Origin: Gimesia chilikensis | Lineage (GTDB): Bacteria > Planctomycetota > Planctomycetia > Planctomycetales > Planctomycetaceae | Assembly: GCF_008329715.1 (NCBI RefSeq) | Contig: NZ_VTSR01000032.1 | Span: forward strand, 620,001-684,000 | Length of the DNA: 64,000 bases | Direction of reading: 5' to 3' | In this document: positions 26,312 to 36,751 of the stretch, piece after piece | How positions within the stretch are numbered: the first letter of the stretch is position 1 | Layout: the number at the start of each line of letters is the position of its first letter | Notes under the pieces: model-generated | The model's database searches: none | What the model was told of the DNA's origin: nothing | What the model saw: the letters and a program-made list of their open reading frames with translations, nothing else | Translations under genes and position numbers: made by a program

Positions 26312-27373
26312 ATGAACTCAGAGAAGCTGGTTGAGCAAGATGGTGAAGGTCAGTCAGAGCCTGGGAGACCAGCCCGCAGGGGAATATGGCTGATGAAACC
26401 TCTGGCTGTTGTCATGTCAGTCTGTTGGGTTTTAGCCTTGATCGTGCGCCTGACAATCCAGGACTCGGGGGGGACGATTTCTACTCTGATTTTCTATATA
26501 TCTCCCCTGATTCTGATAAGCACAGGAGCGGTCTTTCTTTCAGTACTGACTCTCTGGATTCGCTGGTACCGTTTGGCTCTGATCTGGCTCTTGATGGGAG
26601 CTCTAACCGGCGCATGGTGCTATCAGAAACAGTTTCAGAAGCATGACACTTCGAAGCATGTGTTAGAAGCGGATTCAATGCCTTTACGTGTGCTGTTCTG
26701 GAATGTCGGAGATCAGCTCTGGAGCATTGGAAATATGGTTCAGGAGATCAAGCGGGTTGATGCGGATCTGGTGGCATTAGTGGAAGCGGAATCTTATTCA
26801 TCCACGGAACAGGAGTTCTGGAAAAACACATTTCCGGGGTACCGTTTTCAAACTGGAAAAAATGGTTTTATGCTCTTGTCTCGCCTCCCCACGACCGCGA
26901 GTGAATACGGGAACTTCGGCCGGATGGGGCGTTATCTCAAAATTAATCTTAAGGCTGATGTGTCACAGTCTGAGGCTTCCCTGGTTTCAGAGGCCTTTGT
27001 GGTTTACCTGGTGGATATCAACAGCGATATTCTCAGATCCCGCAAAGAGGCACTGCAGAAGCTCGCAGAGGAAGTTGCCCAAGAGAAAGAAAATCCTGTT
27101 TTAATAGTGGGAGATTTCAATACTCCTGGAGACTCCGTCCATTTCAATCCACTGCGCAAACTCTGTCGAAACTCATTCGAACAGGCTGGCAAGGGTTATA
27201 ATGCGACTTGGCCCCTGCCCTTGCCAGTGTTGGATCTGGATGGGATCTGGGTCAATTCATTGTTCCAGGTGCGTTCTTCTGAAAATCGCTGGACATGGTA
27301 CTCGGATCATCGCCCTGTTGTTGCTGATCTTTTACTGCAGAAAATGCCTGCTTCGGGTAAACCTGCTGACTGA
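26312..27373 (+). CDS. Membrane-anchored endonuclease/exonuclease/phosphatase family protein
   Basis: 353 residues. Three hydrophobic helices (about residues 30-50, 58-80 and 85-100) anchor the N-terminus, and the catalytic domain follows. EEP signatures are present in order: FWNVGDQL (Asn), LVALVEAESYS (Glu), VGDFNTPGDS (Asp and Asn) and WYSDHRPVVADLL (Asp-His). The family hydrolyses phosphodiesters in DNA, RNA or lipids, and the catalytic set looks complete. An outward-facing domain after three helices is typical of an EEP subgroup in bacteria whose substrate is unknown. It is divergent from ridA. Confidence 0.88.
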   Translation: MNSEKLVEQDGEGQSEPGRPARRGIWLMKPLAVVMSVCWVLALIVRLTIQDSGGTISTLIFYISPLILISTGAVFLSVLTLWIRWYRLALIWLLMGALTGAWCYQKQFQKHDTSKHVLEADSMPLRVLFWNVGDQLWSIGNMVQEIKRVDADLVALVEAESYSSTEQEFWKNTFPGYRFQTGKNGFMLLSRLPTTASEYGNFGRMGRYLKINLKADVSQSEASLVSEAFVVYLVDINSDILRSRKEALQKLAEEVAQEKENPVLIVGDFNTPGDSVHFNPLRKLCRNSFEQAGKGYNATWPLPLPVLDLDGIWVNSLFQVRSSENRWTWYSDHRPVVADLLLQKMPASGKPAD

Positions 27374-27552
27374 AAGGGGCCATTTGTCCTGTGCCCCACA
27401 GGGCCGTCAGAAAAGGCTGTCATTCATGGACAAATCTGCTTTCCTGCTTCATACCGTGAATTGATTTCAGTACAATCAATACAGGATCCTGCCTGCTGGT
27501 CAGCAGTGCAAACGGAAGTCAGACGCTTTCTCCCGATTCAAAGAGGTTTCTC

Positions 27553-29121
27553 ATGCGATCGATCTGTCTGTTTAGTCTGGTGTGTTGTCTCTTCAATTTG
27601 ATGCTGCTGGAATCCCGGGTTGATGCAGCGATTTTCAGTGGGGAAATCCAGTCGATCTCTGCTGATCAACAACAGGTGGTAATCAAAACTTCGGGCGGAA
27701 AAGAAAAAAGCTTTACCGTCCCTGCTTCGATTCCGATTACTTTCAATGGAAAAAATGCCGCCTTTGATCAGTTCAAAACAGGACAGCGAGCCACTGTTTT
27801 TACTGACAGTTCTGGTAAGATTACTCGTTTTTCAGTTCGGGAGTCTCTGGAGCCCAAAACAAAACCCCCGGTGGAACGTCCCCGTAAAGAAATGAAAACC
27901 AGTCAGAAGGCAGCTGCTTCTGACGTCAGTCCTGCAGGAAACCAGGGATGGACGCAGTTTCGAGGTCCGAACCGGGCTAACATTTCCACAGAGACCGGCC
28001 TGCTGAAGGATTGGAGCCAAAACCCACCCAAACTCCTATGGACGGCTCGCGGACTGGGCGAAGGATATTCTTCCGTCTCACTCAGTGGCAATCTGGTTTT
28101 TACCATGGGAACCAAAGCCAACGAAGAGACTGTGTTTGCTATCGATCTGCATACGGGGGAAATTGTCTGGTCGCAGCCTAACGGACCGATCTTTCAGAAT
28201 AACCAGGGGAATGGACCACGCTCCACACCGACTATTGATGGCAATCTGGTTTATGCCCTGGGAGCGAATGGGAATCTTGCCTGCCTCTCTGTGCGGGATG
28301 GAAACCTCGAGTGGTCAAAGAATATTCTGCAGGAGTTTTCAGCCAGAAATATCGTCTGGGGGATCAGCGAATCTCCTCTCATCGATGGTGATAAGTTGAT
28401 CTGCACACCAGGAGGACAGGGCGCGACCATGGTTGCACTGAAGAAGCAGGATGGCAGTCTGATCTGGAAATCGGCAGTGCCCTCCAATCCCCAGGCTGGA
28501 TATGCTTCACCGATCAAAATAGATGTCGGAGGTGTCGAGCAATACGTAAATTTCACCCACTCGGGAGTTATGGGAATTGCAGCCGAAAACGGAACGCCTC
28601 TCTGGGGCAATGATCGGGCGGCGAATAAGACCGCGAACTGTTCTGCACCTGTTTTTTATCCAGAGATGAGTTCCGTATTCTATGCTTCAGGCTATGGAAC
28701 CGGAGGGGCGCTGCTTAAGTTGTCGGCTGCCCAGAATCGGGTCACTGCGCAGCTGGGTTTCTTTACTCCCGATATGAAAAATCACCATGGTGGGATGGTC
28801 CAGATCGATGGCTATCTTTATGGATCGAGCGACCCAGGGGTTCTCACATGTATCAACCTCAGAAACGGTGAGACCGTCTGGCAGGATCGTTCGGTAGGGA
28901 AAGGGGCTCTGACCTGTGCCGACGGCCATATTTACATGCGTAGTGAGAAGGGGCCCATCGCCCTTGTCGAGGTGAACCCCAAAGCATATGTGGAAAAAGG
29001 ACGCTTTGATCAGCCGCAACGGACTGGAAAGCCCGCCTGGCCGCATCCCGTCGTCGCTGACGGGAAACTTTTTCTGCGCGATCAGGATCTACTGCTCTGT
29101 TACGATGTACGTGGTCAGTAG
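27553..29121 (+). CDS. PQQ-type beta-propeller protein, secreted
   Basis: 522 residues with a signal peptide (1-25, ICLFSLVCCLFNLMLLESRVDA). A small N-terminal beta domain (about 26-95: GEIQSISADQQQVVIKTSGG) is followed by a linker and a PQQ-like propeller (about 130-520) with blades such as ETVFAIDLHTGEIVWSQPNG and LACLSVRDGNLEWSKN. The propeller is paralogous to the protein at 24210-25610, with the extra N-terminal domain as the main difference. No metal or PQQ ligand set is evident. AGAGG precedes the ATG. It is probably a cell-envelope protein of unknown role. Confidence 0.87.
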   Translation: MRSICLFSLVCCLFNLMLLESRVDAAIFSGEIQSISADQQQVVIKTSGGKEKSFTVPASIPITFNGKNAAFDQFKTGQRATVFTDSSGKITRFSVRESLEPKTKPPVERPRKEMKTSQKAAASDVSPAGNQGWTQFRGPNRANISTETGLLKDWSQNPPKLLWTARGLGEGYSSVSLSGNLVFTMGTKANEETVFAIDLHTGEIVWSQPNGPIFQNNQGNGPRSTPTIDGNLVYALGANGNLACLSVRDGNLEWSKNILQEFSARNIVWGISESPLIDGDKLICTPGGQGATMVALKKQDGSLIWKSAVPSNPQAGYASPIKIDVGGVEQYVNFTHSGVMGIAAENGTPLWGNDRAANKTANCSAPVFYPEMSSVFYASGYGTGGALLKLSAAQNRVTAQLGFFTPDMKNHHGGMVQIDGYLYGSSDPGVLTCINLRNGETVWQDRSVGKGALTCADGHIYMRSEKGPIALVEVNPKAYVEKGRFDQPQRTGKPAWPHPVVADGKLFLRDQDLLLCYDVRGQ

Positions 29122-29230
29122 TTGTCAGTCTTTATCGTGACATCATAACTTAACTCAGTTAGAAAAGTATTCACAGGCTCTCTGAAGGTGAGGAGTCTGT
29201 TTTATCGGTTTAGAATTGAAAGTGAGATCA

Positions 29231-31120
29231 ATGCAGCTTAGAAGTGCTCAGCAAATGATAATTAGTGCGTTGGTGCTGGCTCTGGTTTTAGGATCAGTCA
29301 CCACGTTATCTGCAGCGGATTCTGAGAGCGTCCGCCCCAACGTCTTGTGGATTACCAGTGAAGACAATGGTCCCCACCTCGGCTGTTACGGGGATGAATA
29401 CGCGGATACTCCCCATATCGATAAACTGGCTTCACGGGGAACGATCTATCTTAATTGCTGGTCCAATGCCCCGGTCTGCGCTCCAGCCCGGACCACGCTG
29501 ATTACCGGGATGTATCCGACTTGCCTGGGGGCCGAACATATGCGAAGTATGGTCAAGCTTCCGAAACAGTTTCTGATGTATCCACAGTACCTGCGTAAAG
29601 CCGGTTACTACTGTACCAATAACAGCAAGGAAGATTATAACGTCGAAACTGAGGGAAAGATCTGGGACGAATCCAGCCGGAAGGCTCACTGGAAAAATCG
29701 CAAGCCCGGGCAACCTTTCTTTGCCGTCTTTAATCACACCATCAGTCATGAGAGTAAAATCCGAAACCGGCCTCATACTCTGGTTCACGATCCTGCGAAA
29801 GCAAGAGTCCCTGCCTACCATCCGGATACACCGGAAGTACGTCACGACTGGGCGCAGTACTACGATCGTATAACGGAAATGGACGCTCTGGTGGGGAAAA
29901 ACCTCAAGGAACTGGCAGAAGCAGGTCTGGCCGAAGATACGATCATCTTTTATTACGGCGACCATGGCTCTGGAATGCCGCGCAGCAAACGTTGGCCCTA
30001 CAACTCGGGGCTGCAGGTGCCGCTGGTGATCTACATTCCGCCGAAGTTTCGTAGTCTGGCTTCTTCCGATTACCGGACCGATGGAGAGTCAGATCGGCTG
30101 GTCAGCTTTGTTGATTTTGCACCAACATTGTTAAGTCTGGCTGGAATCGAGCCCCCCGAACACATGCAGGGGTATGCTTTCCTGGGACAATTTCAAACGA
30201 AGCCTCAGGACTACCTGTTCGGGTTTCGGGGCAGAATGGATGAACGCTACGATCTGGTGCGGTCCGTGCGTAACAAGCGATTTGTCTACATTCGCAACTA
30301 TATGCCACACAAGGAATATGGCCAGTACCTGAATTACATGTTCCAGACACCGACCACTCAGGTCTGGAAACGCATGTATGATGCGGGAGAACTTGTACCA
30401 CCTCAAACTTATTTCTGGGAAACGAAGCCGGCCGAAGAGCTTTACGATCTGCAGAACGACCAGGACGAAGTCAAAAACCTGGTCGATTCTGACGAGCATC
30501 AGGAAGTCTTAAATGAACTTCGCAAAGCACAGCATCAGAAACTGCTGGCAATTCGTGATCTGGGCTTCATGCCGGAAGCAGAAATTCATCGACTGGCGGA
30601 TGGTAAGGCACCCTATCTGATCGGACATGATTCCGAGCTGTATCCTCTGCCTGAAGTTCTATCGATGGCGGATCTGGCCTCATCGCTAAAAACAAATGCC
30701 CAGCCAGAACTGTTGGCTGGCCTCAATAATGAGAATGATGTTGTTCGGTACTGGGCCGCGATGGGCTTTCTGATTCGAGGCAAACAGGCAGTTCAGCAGG
30801 CTGCCCCGCAGTTAAGAGCCGCATTGCAGGATTCATCGAAGTCTGTACGCTGTATCGCCGCAGAGGCTCTGGGACGTTATGGAAATCAGCAGGATGTCAA
30901 CGCTGGCGTCGAAACACTGATTTCCCTCGCGAATCAGAAGAAAGATGGACTCTATGTCGCGATGCTGGCTCTGAATGGACTGGATAAACTGGGACCAAAA
31001 AAGGTCGCAGCTGTGAAGGACCAGATCGCTAAACTGCCTGTGAAGAATGATCAGATTAATCGTCGTCTGCAAAGCTATGTGGGACGACTGGTCGAACGAC
31101 TTCAGGAACAGAACAAGTAA
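29231..31120 (+). CDS. Secreted sulfatase with C-terminal HEAT-like repeats
   Basis: 629 residues from ATG 29231 (a TTG at 29216 would add five). Signal peptide at 1-29. The sulfatase domain opens with NVLWITSEDNGPHLGCYG. CAPAR (83-87) is the CxPxR signature, so Cys83 would become formylglycine, and FYYGDHGSGMPRSKRW supplies metal and active-site residues. From about residue 490 a helical repeat region follows (LLAGLNNENDVVRYWAAMGFLIRG, LQDSSKSVRCIAAEALGRYG), reading as two to four HEAT-like units. That addition suggests a docking surface for partners or a polymer. A bidirectional terminator separates it from ileS. Confidence 0.9.
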   Translation: MQLRSAQQMIISALVLALVLGSVTTLSAADSESVRPNVLWITSEDNGPHLGCYGDEYADTPHIDKLASRGTIYLNCWSNAPVCAPARTTLITGMYPTCLGAEHMRSMVKLPKQFLMYPQYLRKAGYYCTNNSKEDYNVETEGKIWDESSRKAHWKNRKPGQPFFAVFNHTISHESKIRNRPHTLVHDPAKARVPAYHPDTPEVRHDWAQYYDRITEMDALVGKNLKELAEAGLAEDTIIFYYGDHGSGMPRSKRWPYNSGLQVPLVIYIPPKFRSLASSDYRTDGESDRLVSFVDFAPTLLSLAGIEPPEHMQGYAFLGQFQTKPQDYLFGFRGRMDERYDLVRSVRNKRFVYIRNYMPHKEYGQYLNYMFQTPTTQVWKRMYDAGELVPPQTYFWETKPAEELYDLQNDQDEVKNLVDSDEHQEVLNELRKAQHQKLLAIRDLGFMPEAEIHRLADGKAPYLIGHDSELYPLPEVLSMADLASSLKTNAQPELLAGLNNENDVVRYWAAMGFLIRGKQAVQQAAPQLRAALQDSSKSVRCIAAEALGRYGNQQDVNAGVETLISLANQKKDGLYVAMLALNGLDKLGPKKVAAVKDQIAKLPVKNDQINRRLQSYVGRLVERLQEQNK

Positions 31121-31133
31121 ATAAGTCGAAAAT

Positions 31134-31171
31134 GGAGTGTCAACGTGAAATCGATGTAACGTTGACACTCC
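31134..31171. terminator. Bidirectional terminator between convergent genes
   Basis: GGAGTGTCAACGT (31134-31146) and ACGTTGACACTCC (31159-31171) make a perfect 13-base stem with a 12-base loop. Leftward, the hairpin is followed by ATTTT, which suits ileS; rightward, the T's are weak. Confidence 0.8.
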
Positions 31172-31186
31172 TTCGATTCTACTGAT

Positions 31187-34100
31187 TTACACTTTCTGAA
31201 TTGTAATCAGGGCCTTCGCATTTCCGATGGTGACTTCTTTGCCATCCGTCAGGCTCTGAGACTGATCCAGCTGATCTCCGAGGGTTTCTCCCAGGATGTA
31301 ATCAGTCCAGTTGGAAACAGCCTGTTCGATCTCTGCTGCCCCCTGCGAATCATATGTGACAATGATCCGATCTTCGATTTCCAGATCGGCTTCTTTACGA
31401 AGCTGTTGAATCTGGCGAACGAAGTCACGAGCCATCCCTTCCTGTTCCAGCTCCGGTGTGAGTTTCGTCGAGATCGCAATCTGGATCCCCTGCTCATCGG
31501 CACAAGCCCAGTCAGCAGCCTGTTCCGTTCCCACCAGAACATCGTCCGGTTCCAGATCGATCTGGTTGCCCGAGAGTTCCAGCGAAACCGATTCACCGCG
31601 TCTCAGAGGTCCCAGAACCTCATCGCCCAGTTCGGGAAGTTCCTTACGCAACACCCCGAGCAGTTTTCCGTATTTGGGGCCCAGTGTTTTCAGGTTCGGT
31701 TTATAAGTGTAGCTGACCAGTTCATCCAGGTTTTCACAACGGGTAACCTGCTTGATATTCAGCTCTTCTTCCACAGTACTTGCGAGGCTTTCAATCGCTT
31801 CGGCCTGTTCTGGGGTTTGACAGGCATAGCGTAACTCGGCCAGCGGCTGACGGACACGCTGATTCGATTCATCTCGCAGCTTGTGTCCCAGCTTGACCAT
31901 AATCTGAGCCTGAGCTGAGCGGAAGTTGAGTTTCTCATCCAGCAGTGTGGTGTCACAGGTGGGAAAATCACAAAGGTGCACGCTGGTGGGAGCACTCTTA
32001 TCCCAGCTGGTTACCAGGTTCTGATAAATGCGTTCGGTCAGGAAGGGGATGACCGGAGCCAAGGCTTGAGAAAGCGTAACCAGGACTTCATAAAGAGTCT
32101 GGTAGGCAGCCAGTTTGTCTGTGTCATTGGCATCCTGTGAACGCCAGAACCGACGACGGTTCCGACGGATATACCAGTTGGAGAGATCGTCAATAAACGT
32201 TGTCGCATTCTTGAGGAAGCCGGCATAGTTGTAGGCTTCGATCTCGGTCTTGGCAGAGACCAGCAGAGCCTGCAGGTTGGACAAAATCCAGCGGTCAATT
32301 TCAGGACGATCTGCAGCAGGAACGGCAGCTTGTGAAGGATCAAATTCATCCAGCCGTGCGTAGTTCACAAAGAATGCGTAGGAGTTCCAGAGAGGGATTA
32401 ATACCTGGCGGCGGATTTCGTCGGCGGGTTTACTCTCAACCAGACAGGTAGGTGCTCCTTCGCGAGTCTCTGAGATCGGGCCTTCCGGAGTCTCCAGCGT
32501 GACCTGCTCGTCCGGGTTTCGCATGCCAAAACGCAGATCGCTGGCGGGGTTATGTGCCAGGTACATCCAGCGCATTGTGTCAACGCCCAACTGCTCGGCT
32601 GCTTCTTCAAACCAGATGGCGGTTCCATCTGATTTGTGCATAGGTTTGCCTTCCTCATTCAACACCAGGCGATATCCCAGCAGTGTTTTGAATGGAGGAG
32701 TCCCATCCATCATGGTGGCCATCGATAACAGGGCATAGAACCAGTTGCGGAACTGACCGGGGAAACATTCGGTGACCAGGTCAGCCGGATACCATTTCTC
32801 CCACTCTTCCGGGTTCGTATTGTATTGCATTGTCGAGAAAGGCACGATGCCTGCATCCAGCCAGGGATTTCCTACATCCGGAATACGGGTCATCAGGTTC
32901 CCGGTCTTGGGGTTTTTCAGTTTCACCTGATCGATCCAGGGGCGATGCGGCGTGTGCCCCTCGAGTGCTTCCCAACCTTCTACTGCACGTTCCTTGAGTT
33001 CATCAAGGGATCCGATGACTTCGAAATCACCGGTTTCTTCGTCTACCCAGATCGGCAGTGCCAGGCCCCAGAAACGTTTTTTGGAGACCATCCAGTCTCG
33101 CATGTTGGTCAGCCATTCGAGTTCGTGCTGCTCCCCATCAATACTCGAAGGGACCCAGTCGATCTGGCGGGTGATATCTTTGATCTCTTCGCGCCAGTCC
33201 ATGTTAATGAACCATTCATCTACCAGGCGGAAAATCAACTCATCGCCTGTCCGCCAGCAATGTGGATAGATGTGGGGATACTGTTCGACGGAGACCAGCA
33301 GGCCCTTCTCTTTCAGCTTTTCAAAGACCAGTTCCGGAGTCGCAGGATCGATGGCTTCCATTCCAGTGAATTCACCAAAGCCCTCTTCGAACCGACCATC
33401 CTCGCCCAGCGGTGCAATCGCGACCAGCCCGAGTTGTTTGCCAAGCTGGTGGTCGACATCACCACAGCCGGGAGCCGTATGTACGATCCCGGTTCCTTCA
33501 CCAGCGACCACATGCGGGTTCCCTTTGAAATCGCGTCCACCGTCGACAACCTTGTGGCAGGAAATTCCACTTTGATCCAGCAGATTCTCGTCACTGGGGT
33601 ATCCGCCGGGAGTCTGTTGTGCAGGCAGATTATCGAAAGGACCAGTGTATTCCCAGCCCACCATCTCAGCACCCTTGATGGTGTCGACGATCTCATATCC
33701 CCCCTGCTCTTTGAAAATCTGAGCCAGGGTTTTCAGTTTGGGAACATCTTTGGGCCAGGACCACTCGGGGCGTCCAAAGCCTTCTTTGTACTCACGACTC
33801 AGTCGCTGATACTCGAGGTTATCCTTGGCGAAGTAGTAAATCGCATCGTCTTTTTTCGCCTTGAGTTTGACGTATTCCAGATCCGGATTGATCGCTGCTG
33901 CCACGTTACTGGTCAATGTCCAGGGGGTGGTGGTCCAGATCAGCAGGAATTCGTTTTTCCGGTCTTTCAGAGGGAAGCGGACGAAGATGGATTTGTGGAC
34001 AGAGAGCTTACGACCATCGGCCACTTCCATCTGGCTATAGGCACTGCCCCCGCGTCCCGACCAGGGCATCACGTCATGTCCTCGATAAACCTTCCCCCGT

Positions 34101-34735
34101 TCATAGCACTTCTTGAGGAATGTCCAGATGGTTTCATTGTTTTCCGTGGAGAAGGTGAAGTAGCTCCCGCCCCATTCCGCATTCCCCAGGCGTGAGACCA
34201 GCATGTCTGCCCGGTCAGTCACCTGCTTTCCGCTGGGGGTAGTGATGGTGACTTCGGTCTCTTCACCGACGGACTGCGCCAGCTCACGTAACTGATCCGG
34301 ATTGTCCCAGTCCATCCAGAAGCCCAGTCGTACTGACTGCTCGGTCTGACGAGCGGCAAACTTCAGTACCCGCTTTTTACATTCGTTGACGAATTTATCG
34401 ATCCCGTGAGAGACGATTTCCTGTTTGGTGCCATATCCCAGCTCTTTTTCGACCTCCACTTCGACCCAGAGCCCCTGGCAATCAAAGCCGTTCTGGTAGC
34501 GGAGTTCATGTCCCGTCATCGCGTAATAGCGTTGATAGGCGTCTTTGTAGGTTCTTCCCCAGGCGTGGTGCACGCCCATGGGATTGTTGGCGGTCATCGG
34601 ACCGTCTAGAAAACTCCACTTGGGTTTTCCCTGATTCTTCCGGCGGAGCTGGGTAAACGTCTGGTTCTCTTCCCAGAATTTGAGGATTTCGTGTTCACCT
34701 TTGATGAAGCTGGCATCAGTAACTTTTTGAAACAT
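31187..34735 (-). CDS. ileS: Isoleucyl-tRNA synthetase with rearranged HIGH motif
   Basis: 1182 residues, class I aminoacyl-tRNA synthetase that charges tRNA-Ile. [19 protein letters not shown] aligns with the HIGH region of other IleRS, but the four residues read GVHH (54-57), with the first His and the Gly exchanged. The second motif is PMHKS instead of KMSKS. The editing domain is in the middle ([19 protein letters not shown]), followed by the [12 protein letters not shown] block and a long C-terminal anticodon/tRNA region. It lacks obvious zinc-binding Cys clusters at the end, as in type 2 IleRS. Length exceeds the usual 930-1080. Ile over Leu/Val specificity is taken from overall resemblance. 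No other ileS is in the window. Confidence 0.92.
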   Translation of the reverse strand: MFQKVTDASFIKGEHEILKFWEENQTFTQLRRKNQGKPKWSFLDGPMTANNPMGVHHAWGRTYKDAYQRYYAMTGHELRYQNGFDCQGLWVEVEVEKELGYGTKQEIVSHGIDKFVNECKKRVLKFAARQTEQSVRLGFWMDWDNPDQLRELAQSVGEETEVTITTPSGKQVTDRADMLVSRLGNAEWGGSYFTFSTENNETIWTFLKKCYERGKVYRGHDVMPWSGRGGSAYSQMEVADGRKLSVHKSIFVRFPLKDRKNEFLLIWTTTPWTLTSNVAAAINPDLEYVKLKAKKDDAIYYFAKDNLEYQRLSREYKEGFGRPEWSWPKDVPKLKTLAQIFKEQGGYEIVDTIKGAEMVGWEYTGPFDNLPAQQTPGGYPSDENLLDQSGISCHKVVDGGRDFKGNPHVVAGEGTGIVHTAPGCGDVDHQLGKQLGLVAIAPLGEDGRFEEGFGEFTGMEAIDPATPELVFEKLKEKGLLVSVEQYPHIYPHCWRTGDELIFRLVDEWFINMDWREEIKDITRQIDWVPSSIDGEQHELEWLTNMRDWMVSKKRFWGLALPIWVDEETGDFEVIGSLDELKERAVEGWEALEGHTPHRPWIDQVKLKNPKTGNLMTRIPDVGNPWLDAGIVPFSTMQYNTNPEEWEKWYPADLVTECFPGQFRNWFYALLSMATMMDGTPPFKTLLGYRLVLNEEGKPMHKSDGTAIWFEEAAEQLGVDTMRWMYLAHNPASDLRFGMRNPDEQVTLETPEGPISETREGAPTCLVESKPADEIRRQVLIPLWNSYAFFVNYARLDEFDPSQAAVPAADRPEIDRWILSNLQALLVSAKTEIEAYNYAGFLKNATTFIDDLSNWYIRRNRRRFWRSQDANDTDKLAAYQTLYEVLVTLSQALAPVIPFLTERIYQNLVTSWDKSAPTSVHLCDFPTCDTTLLDEKLNFRSAQAQIMVKLGHKLRDESNQRVRQPLAELRYACQTPEQAEAIESLASTVEEELNIKQVTRCENLDELVSYTYKPNLKTLGPKYGKLLGVLRKELPELGDEVLGPLRRGESVSLELSGNQIDLEPDDVLVGTEQAADWACADEQGIQIAISTKLTPELEQEGMARDFVRQIQQLRKEADLEIEDRIIVTYDSQGAAEIEQAVSNWTDYILGETLGDQLDQSQSLTDGKEVTIGNAKALITIQKV

Positions 34736-34979
34736 CGGAAGATCTTATTGTGTTTTCTGGTCTGAAATCGGTTAGTGGGAATTTGGAAAAAGATCAGCAG
34801 CAGTAACTACTGTCAGTACCATTTCAAATAATGATTCATTACTCTGACGCGTATCTGCGATAAGCAGAAGTATAATAACGGGAATGCGTTAAGTATTACA
34901 TAGTCAGCGCTGGCTTGCGAGTGCTGTAAATTCGTATTTGTAACTGTTTTGTCAGTTTTTTACCAGTTCGAGCACCTGA

Positions 34980-35456
34980 ATGTCATCCTCCTCTGAACCC
35001 CTGATGCATGTCGTCCTCTATCAGCCGGATATCCCGCAAAATACAGGGAATATCGGTCGCACCTGCGTGGCGGTGGGAGCGAAACTCTGGCTCGTTCGTC
35101 CCCTGGGATTCAAGCTGGACGCAAAACATTTGAGGCGAGCCGGGATGGATTACTGGCAACACCTGAACTGGGAAGCCGTAGATAGCCTGCAGGAAGTGCA
35201 GGAGCGGCTCTCAGACAGGACATGGTGGAAGCTGACCAAGTTCGCGACCCGACTGCTCTGGGATGCTGAATTTGAGCCAGGACACGTCTTCCTGTTCGGA
35301 AGCGAAAGCAATGGCCTGCCTCCCAGCGTCAGGGACGCGTCCCCCGAATGTAATCTGAAACTGCCGATGTATGAAGAGGTCCGCAGTCTCAATCTTGCCA
35401 GTACAGCGAATACCGTCATGTACGAAGCAGTCCGTCAGTTCGGGGGACTTCCCTGA
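34980..35456 (+). CDS. trmL: tRNA (cytidine/uridine-34-2'-O)-methyltransferase TrmL
   Basis: 158 residues, the typical length of SPOUT-class TrmL, which methylates the wobble ribose of tRNA-Leu isoacceptors with SAM. Signatures: [17 protein letters not shown] near the N-terminus, [11 protein letters not shown] (the SAM-binding knot) and [16 protein letters not shown] at the end. It lies divergent from ileS and converges on the aldo/keto reductase, with only 5 bases between the stops. The two tRNA-related genes back to back may share control. Confidence 0.93.
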   Translation: MSSSSEPLMHVVLYQPDIPQNTGNIGRTCVAVGAKLWLVRPLGFKLDAKHLRRAGMDYWQHLNWEAVDSLQEVQERLSDRTWWKLTKFATRLLWDAEFEPGHVFLFGSESNGLPPSVRDASPECNLKLPMYEEVRSLNLASTANTVMYEAVRQFGGLP

Positions 35457-35461
35457 ATCGA

Positions 35462-36463
35462 TTATTTGCCGCGGCCAGTTACCGGATACTGCGGGTCCTG
35501 GAAACCTTTTCCGCTGTGTTCTCCTGGGGGAACCAGTGAGTTGATGAATTCCTCATCTTCGGCCGTGATTTCAACGTCGAGGCATCCCATGTTATCTTCA
35601 TACTGTTCCATGGTGCGCGGACCAATGATGATCGATGTCAGAATGGGATTGGCCAGGCACCAGGCGAGCGCGAAATTCGTCATCGAAACGCCTTTTTTGT
35701 CGCAATAGGCTGAGATTTCCTGCGAAAGTTCGATGCTGACATCGCGAAGTTCCGCTTCGTTCATCCGCTTATCATTGCGGGAGGCCCGACTGCCTTCCGG
35801 GAATGGTTTGCCGGCCTGATACTTACCCGTCAGGATGCCACGTGCCAGCGGACTGTAACTGACAACACCGATCCCCTTCTCCTGACAGAGCGGCAGTAGT
35901 TCCACTTCAATGTCTCGGTTCATGATGTTGTAAAGGGGTTGGACACAACTGAAGGAATAGAGATTACGCACATCGCTTGTCCAGAGAGCCTCGGCTAAAC
36001 GCCAGGCACGGAAGTTTGAGCAGGCGATATAGCGGACCTTACCAGAGCGGATCATGTCATCCAGAGTGCGGAGCGTTTCTTCGATGGGAGTCTGATAGTC
36101 GGGGGTGTGCACATAATAGATATCAACATAATCGGTCTGCATCCGCTGCAGGCTGCGATCGAGTTCCCGCATCAAATGAACTCGGCTGGCTCCCGCATCG
36201 TTGGGCCCATCTCCCATGGGAGCCCGTCCTTTGGTGGCCAAAACGACTTTATCACGGCGGTCGACCAGTGCCTTGCCGACAACGGTTTCGGAACCACCTG
36301 TGCTGTACATATTTGCGGTGTCGAAGAAGTTGATTCCCTGATCAATGGCTTTATGCATGATGGAGATTGAGTCAGCCTCGCTGGTGGGGCCACCGAACAT
36401 CATCGTGCCCAGACAGACGGGAGAGACACGTACACCAGCTTTTCCTAAGTTGCGGTAATCCAT
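35462..36463 (-). CDS. Aldo/keto reductase
   Basis: 333 residues from the ATG at 36463, which has AGGA 9 bases upstream; the open frame extends 28 codons further without support. The TIM-barrel family marks are visible: MDYRNLGKAGVRVSPVCLGTMMFG, FFDTANMYSTGGSE with the catalytic Asp and Tyr, LATKG with the Lys, and YVHTPDY with the His of the tetrad. The C-terminal NADPH segment is SIIIGPRTMEQYEDN. It is a general NADPH-dependent carbonyl reductase of the YajO/YghZ-like type; the natural substrate is unknown. No signal peptide. Confidence 0.93.
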   Translation of the reverse strand: MDYRNLGKAGVRVSPVCLGTMMFGGPTSEADSISIMHKAIDQGINFFDTANMYSTGGSETVVGKALVDRRDKVVLATKGRAPMGDGPNDAGASRVHLMRELDRSLQRMQTDYVDIYYVHTPDYQTPIEETLRTLDDMIRSGKVRYIACSNFRAWRLAEALWTSDVRNLYSFSCVQPLYNIMNRDIEVELLPLCQEKGIGVVSYSPLARGILTGKYQAGKPFPEGSRASRNDKRMNEAELRDVSIELSQEISAYCDKKGVSMTNFALAWCLANPILTSIIIGPRTMEQYEDNMGCLDVEITAEDEEFINSLVPPGEHSGKGFQDPQYPVTGRGK

Positions 36464-36751
36464 ATTTGTCGTTCCTGAAGTTGAAATAGGGTTTTTATTG
36501 CCAGTCATCAGCTGGTCTATCTTCGAGGTTTGCAACAGATTTCTCAAGGCACAGGTGATTTCCTGTTACATGAGTGGTTGAAGATTTGATCAATGCCTGT
36601 TAAAATCGTATTTTCCACCTTGGACTTACAACTCAGCCGCTGATCGGAAATCACTTCAAATCAGGAACGATTCGAGTGGATTGCGGCATTCAGAGAGTGA
36701 ATATCTCAATTTTCTAAGTTTTAGAAGTAGATACGAAAGGCATTGCTTCGA

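Noticed and set aside
32825-34195. 456-codon open frame on the plus strand
   Set aside because: It lies wholly opposite ileS, whose motifs are intact. The translation is Cys/His/Pro-rich with no family features; it is a shadow caused by codon bias.
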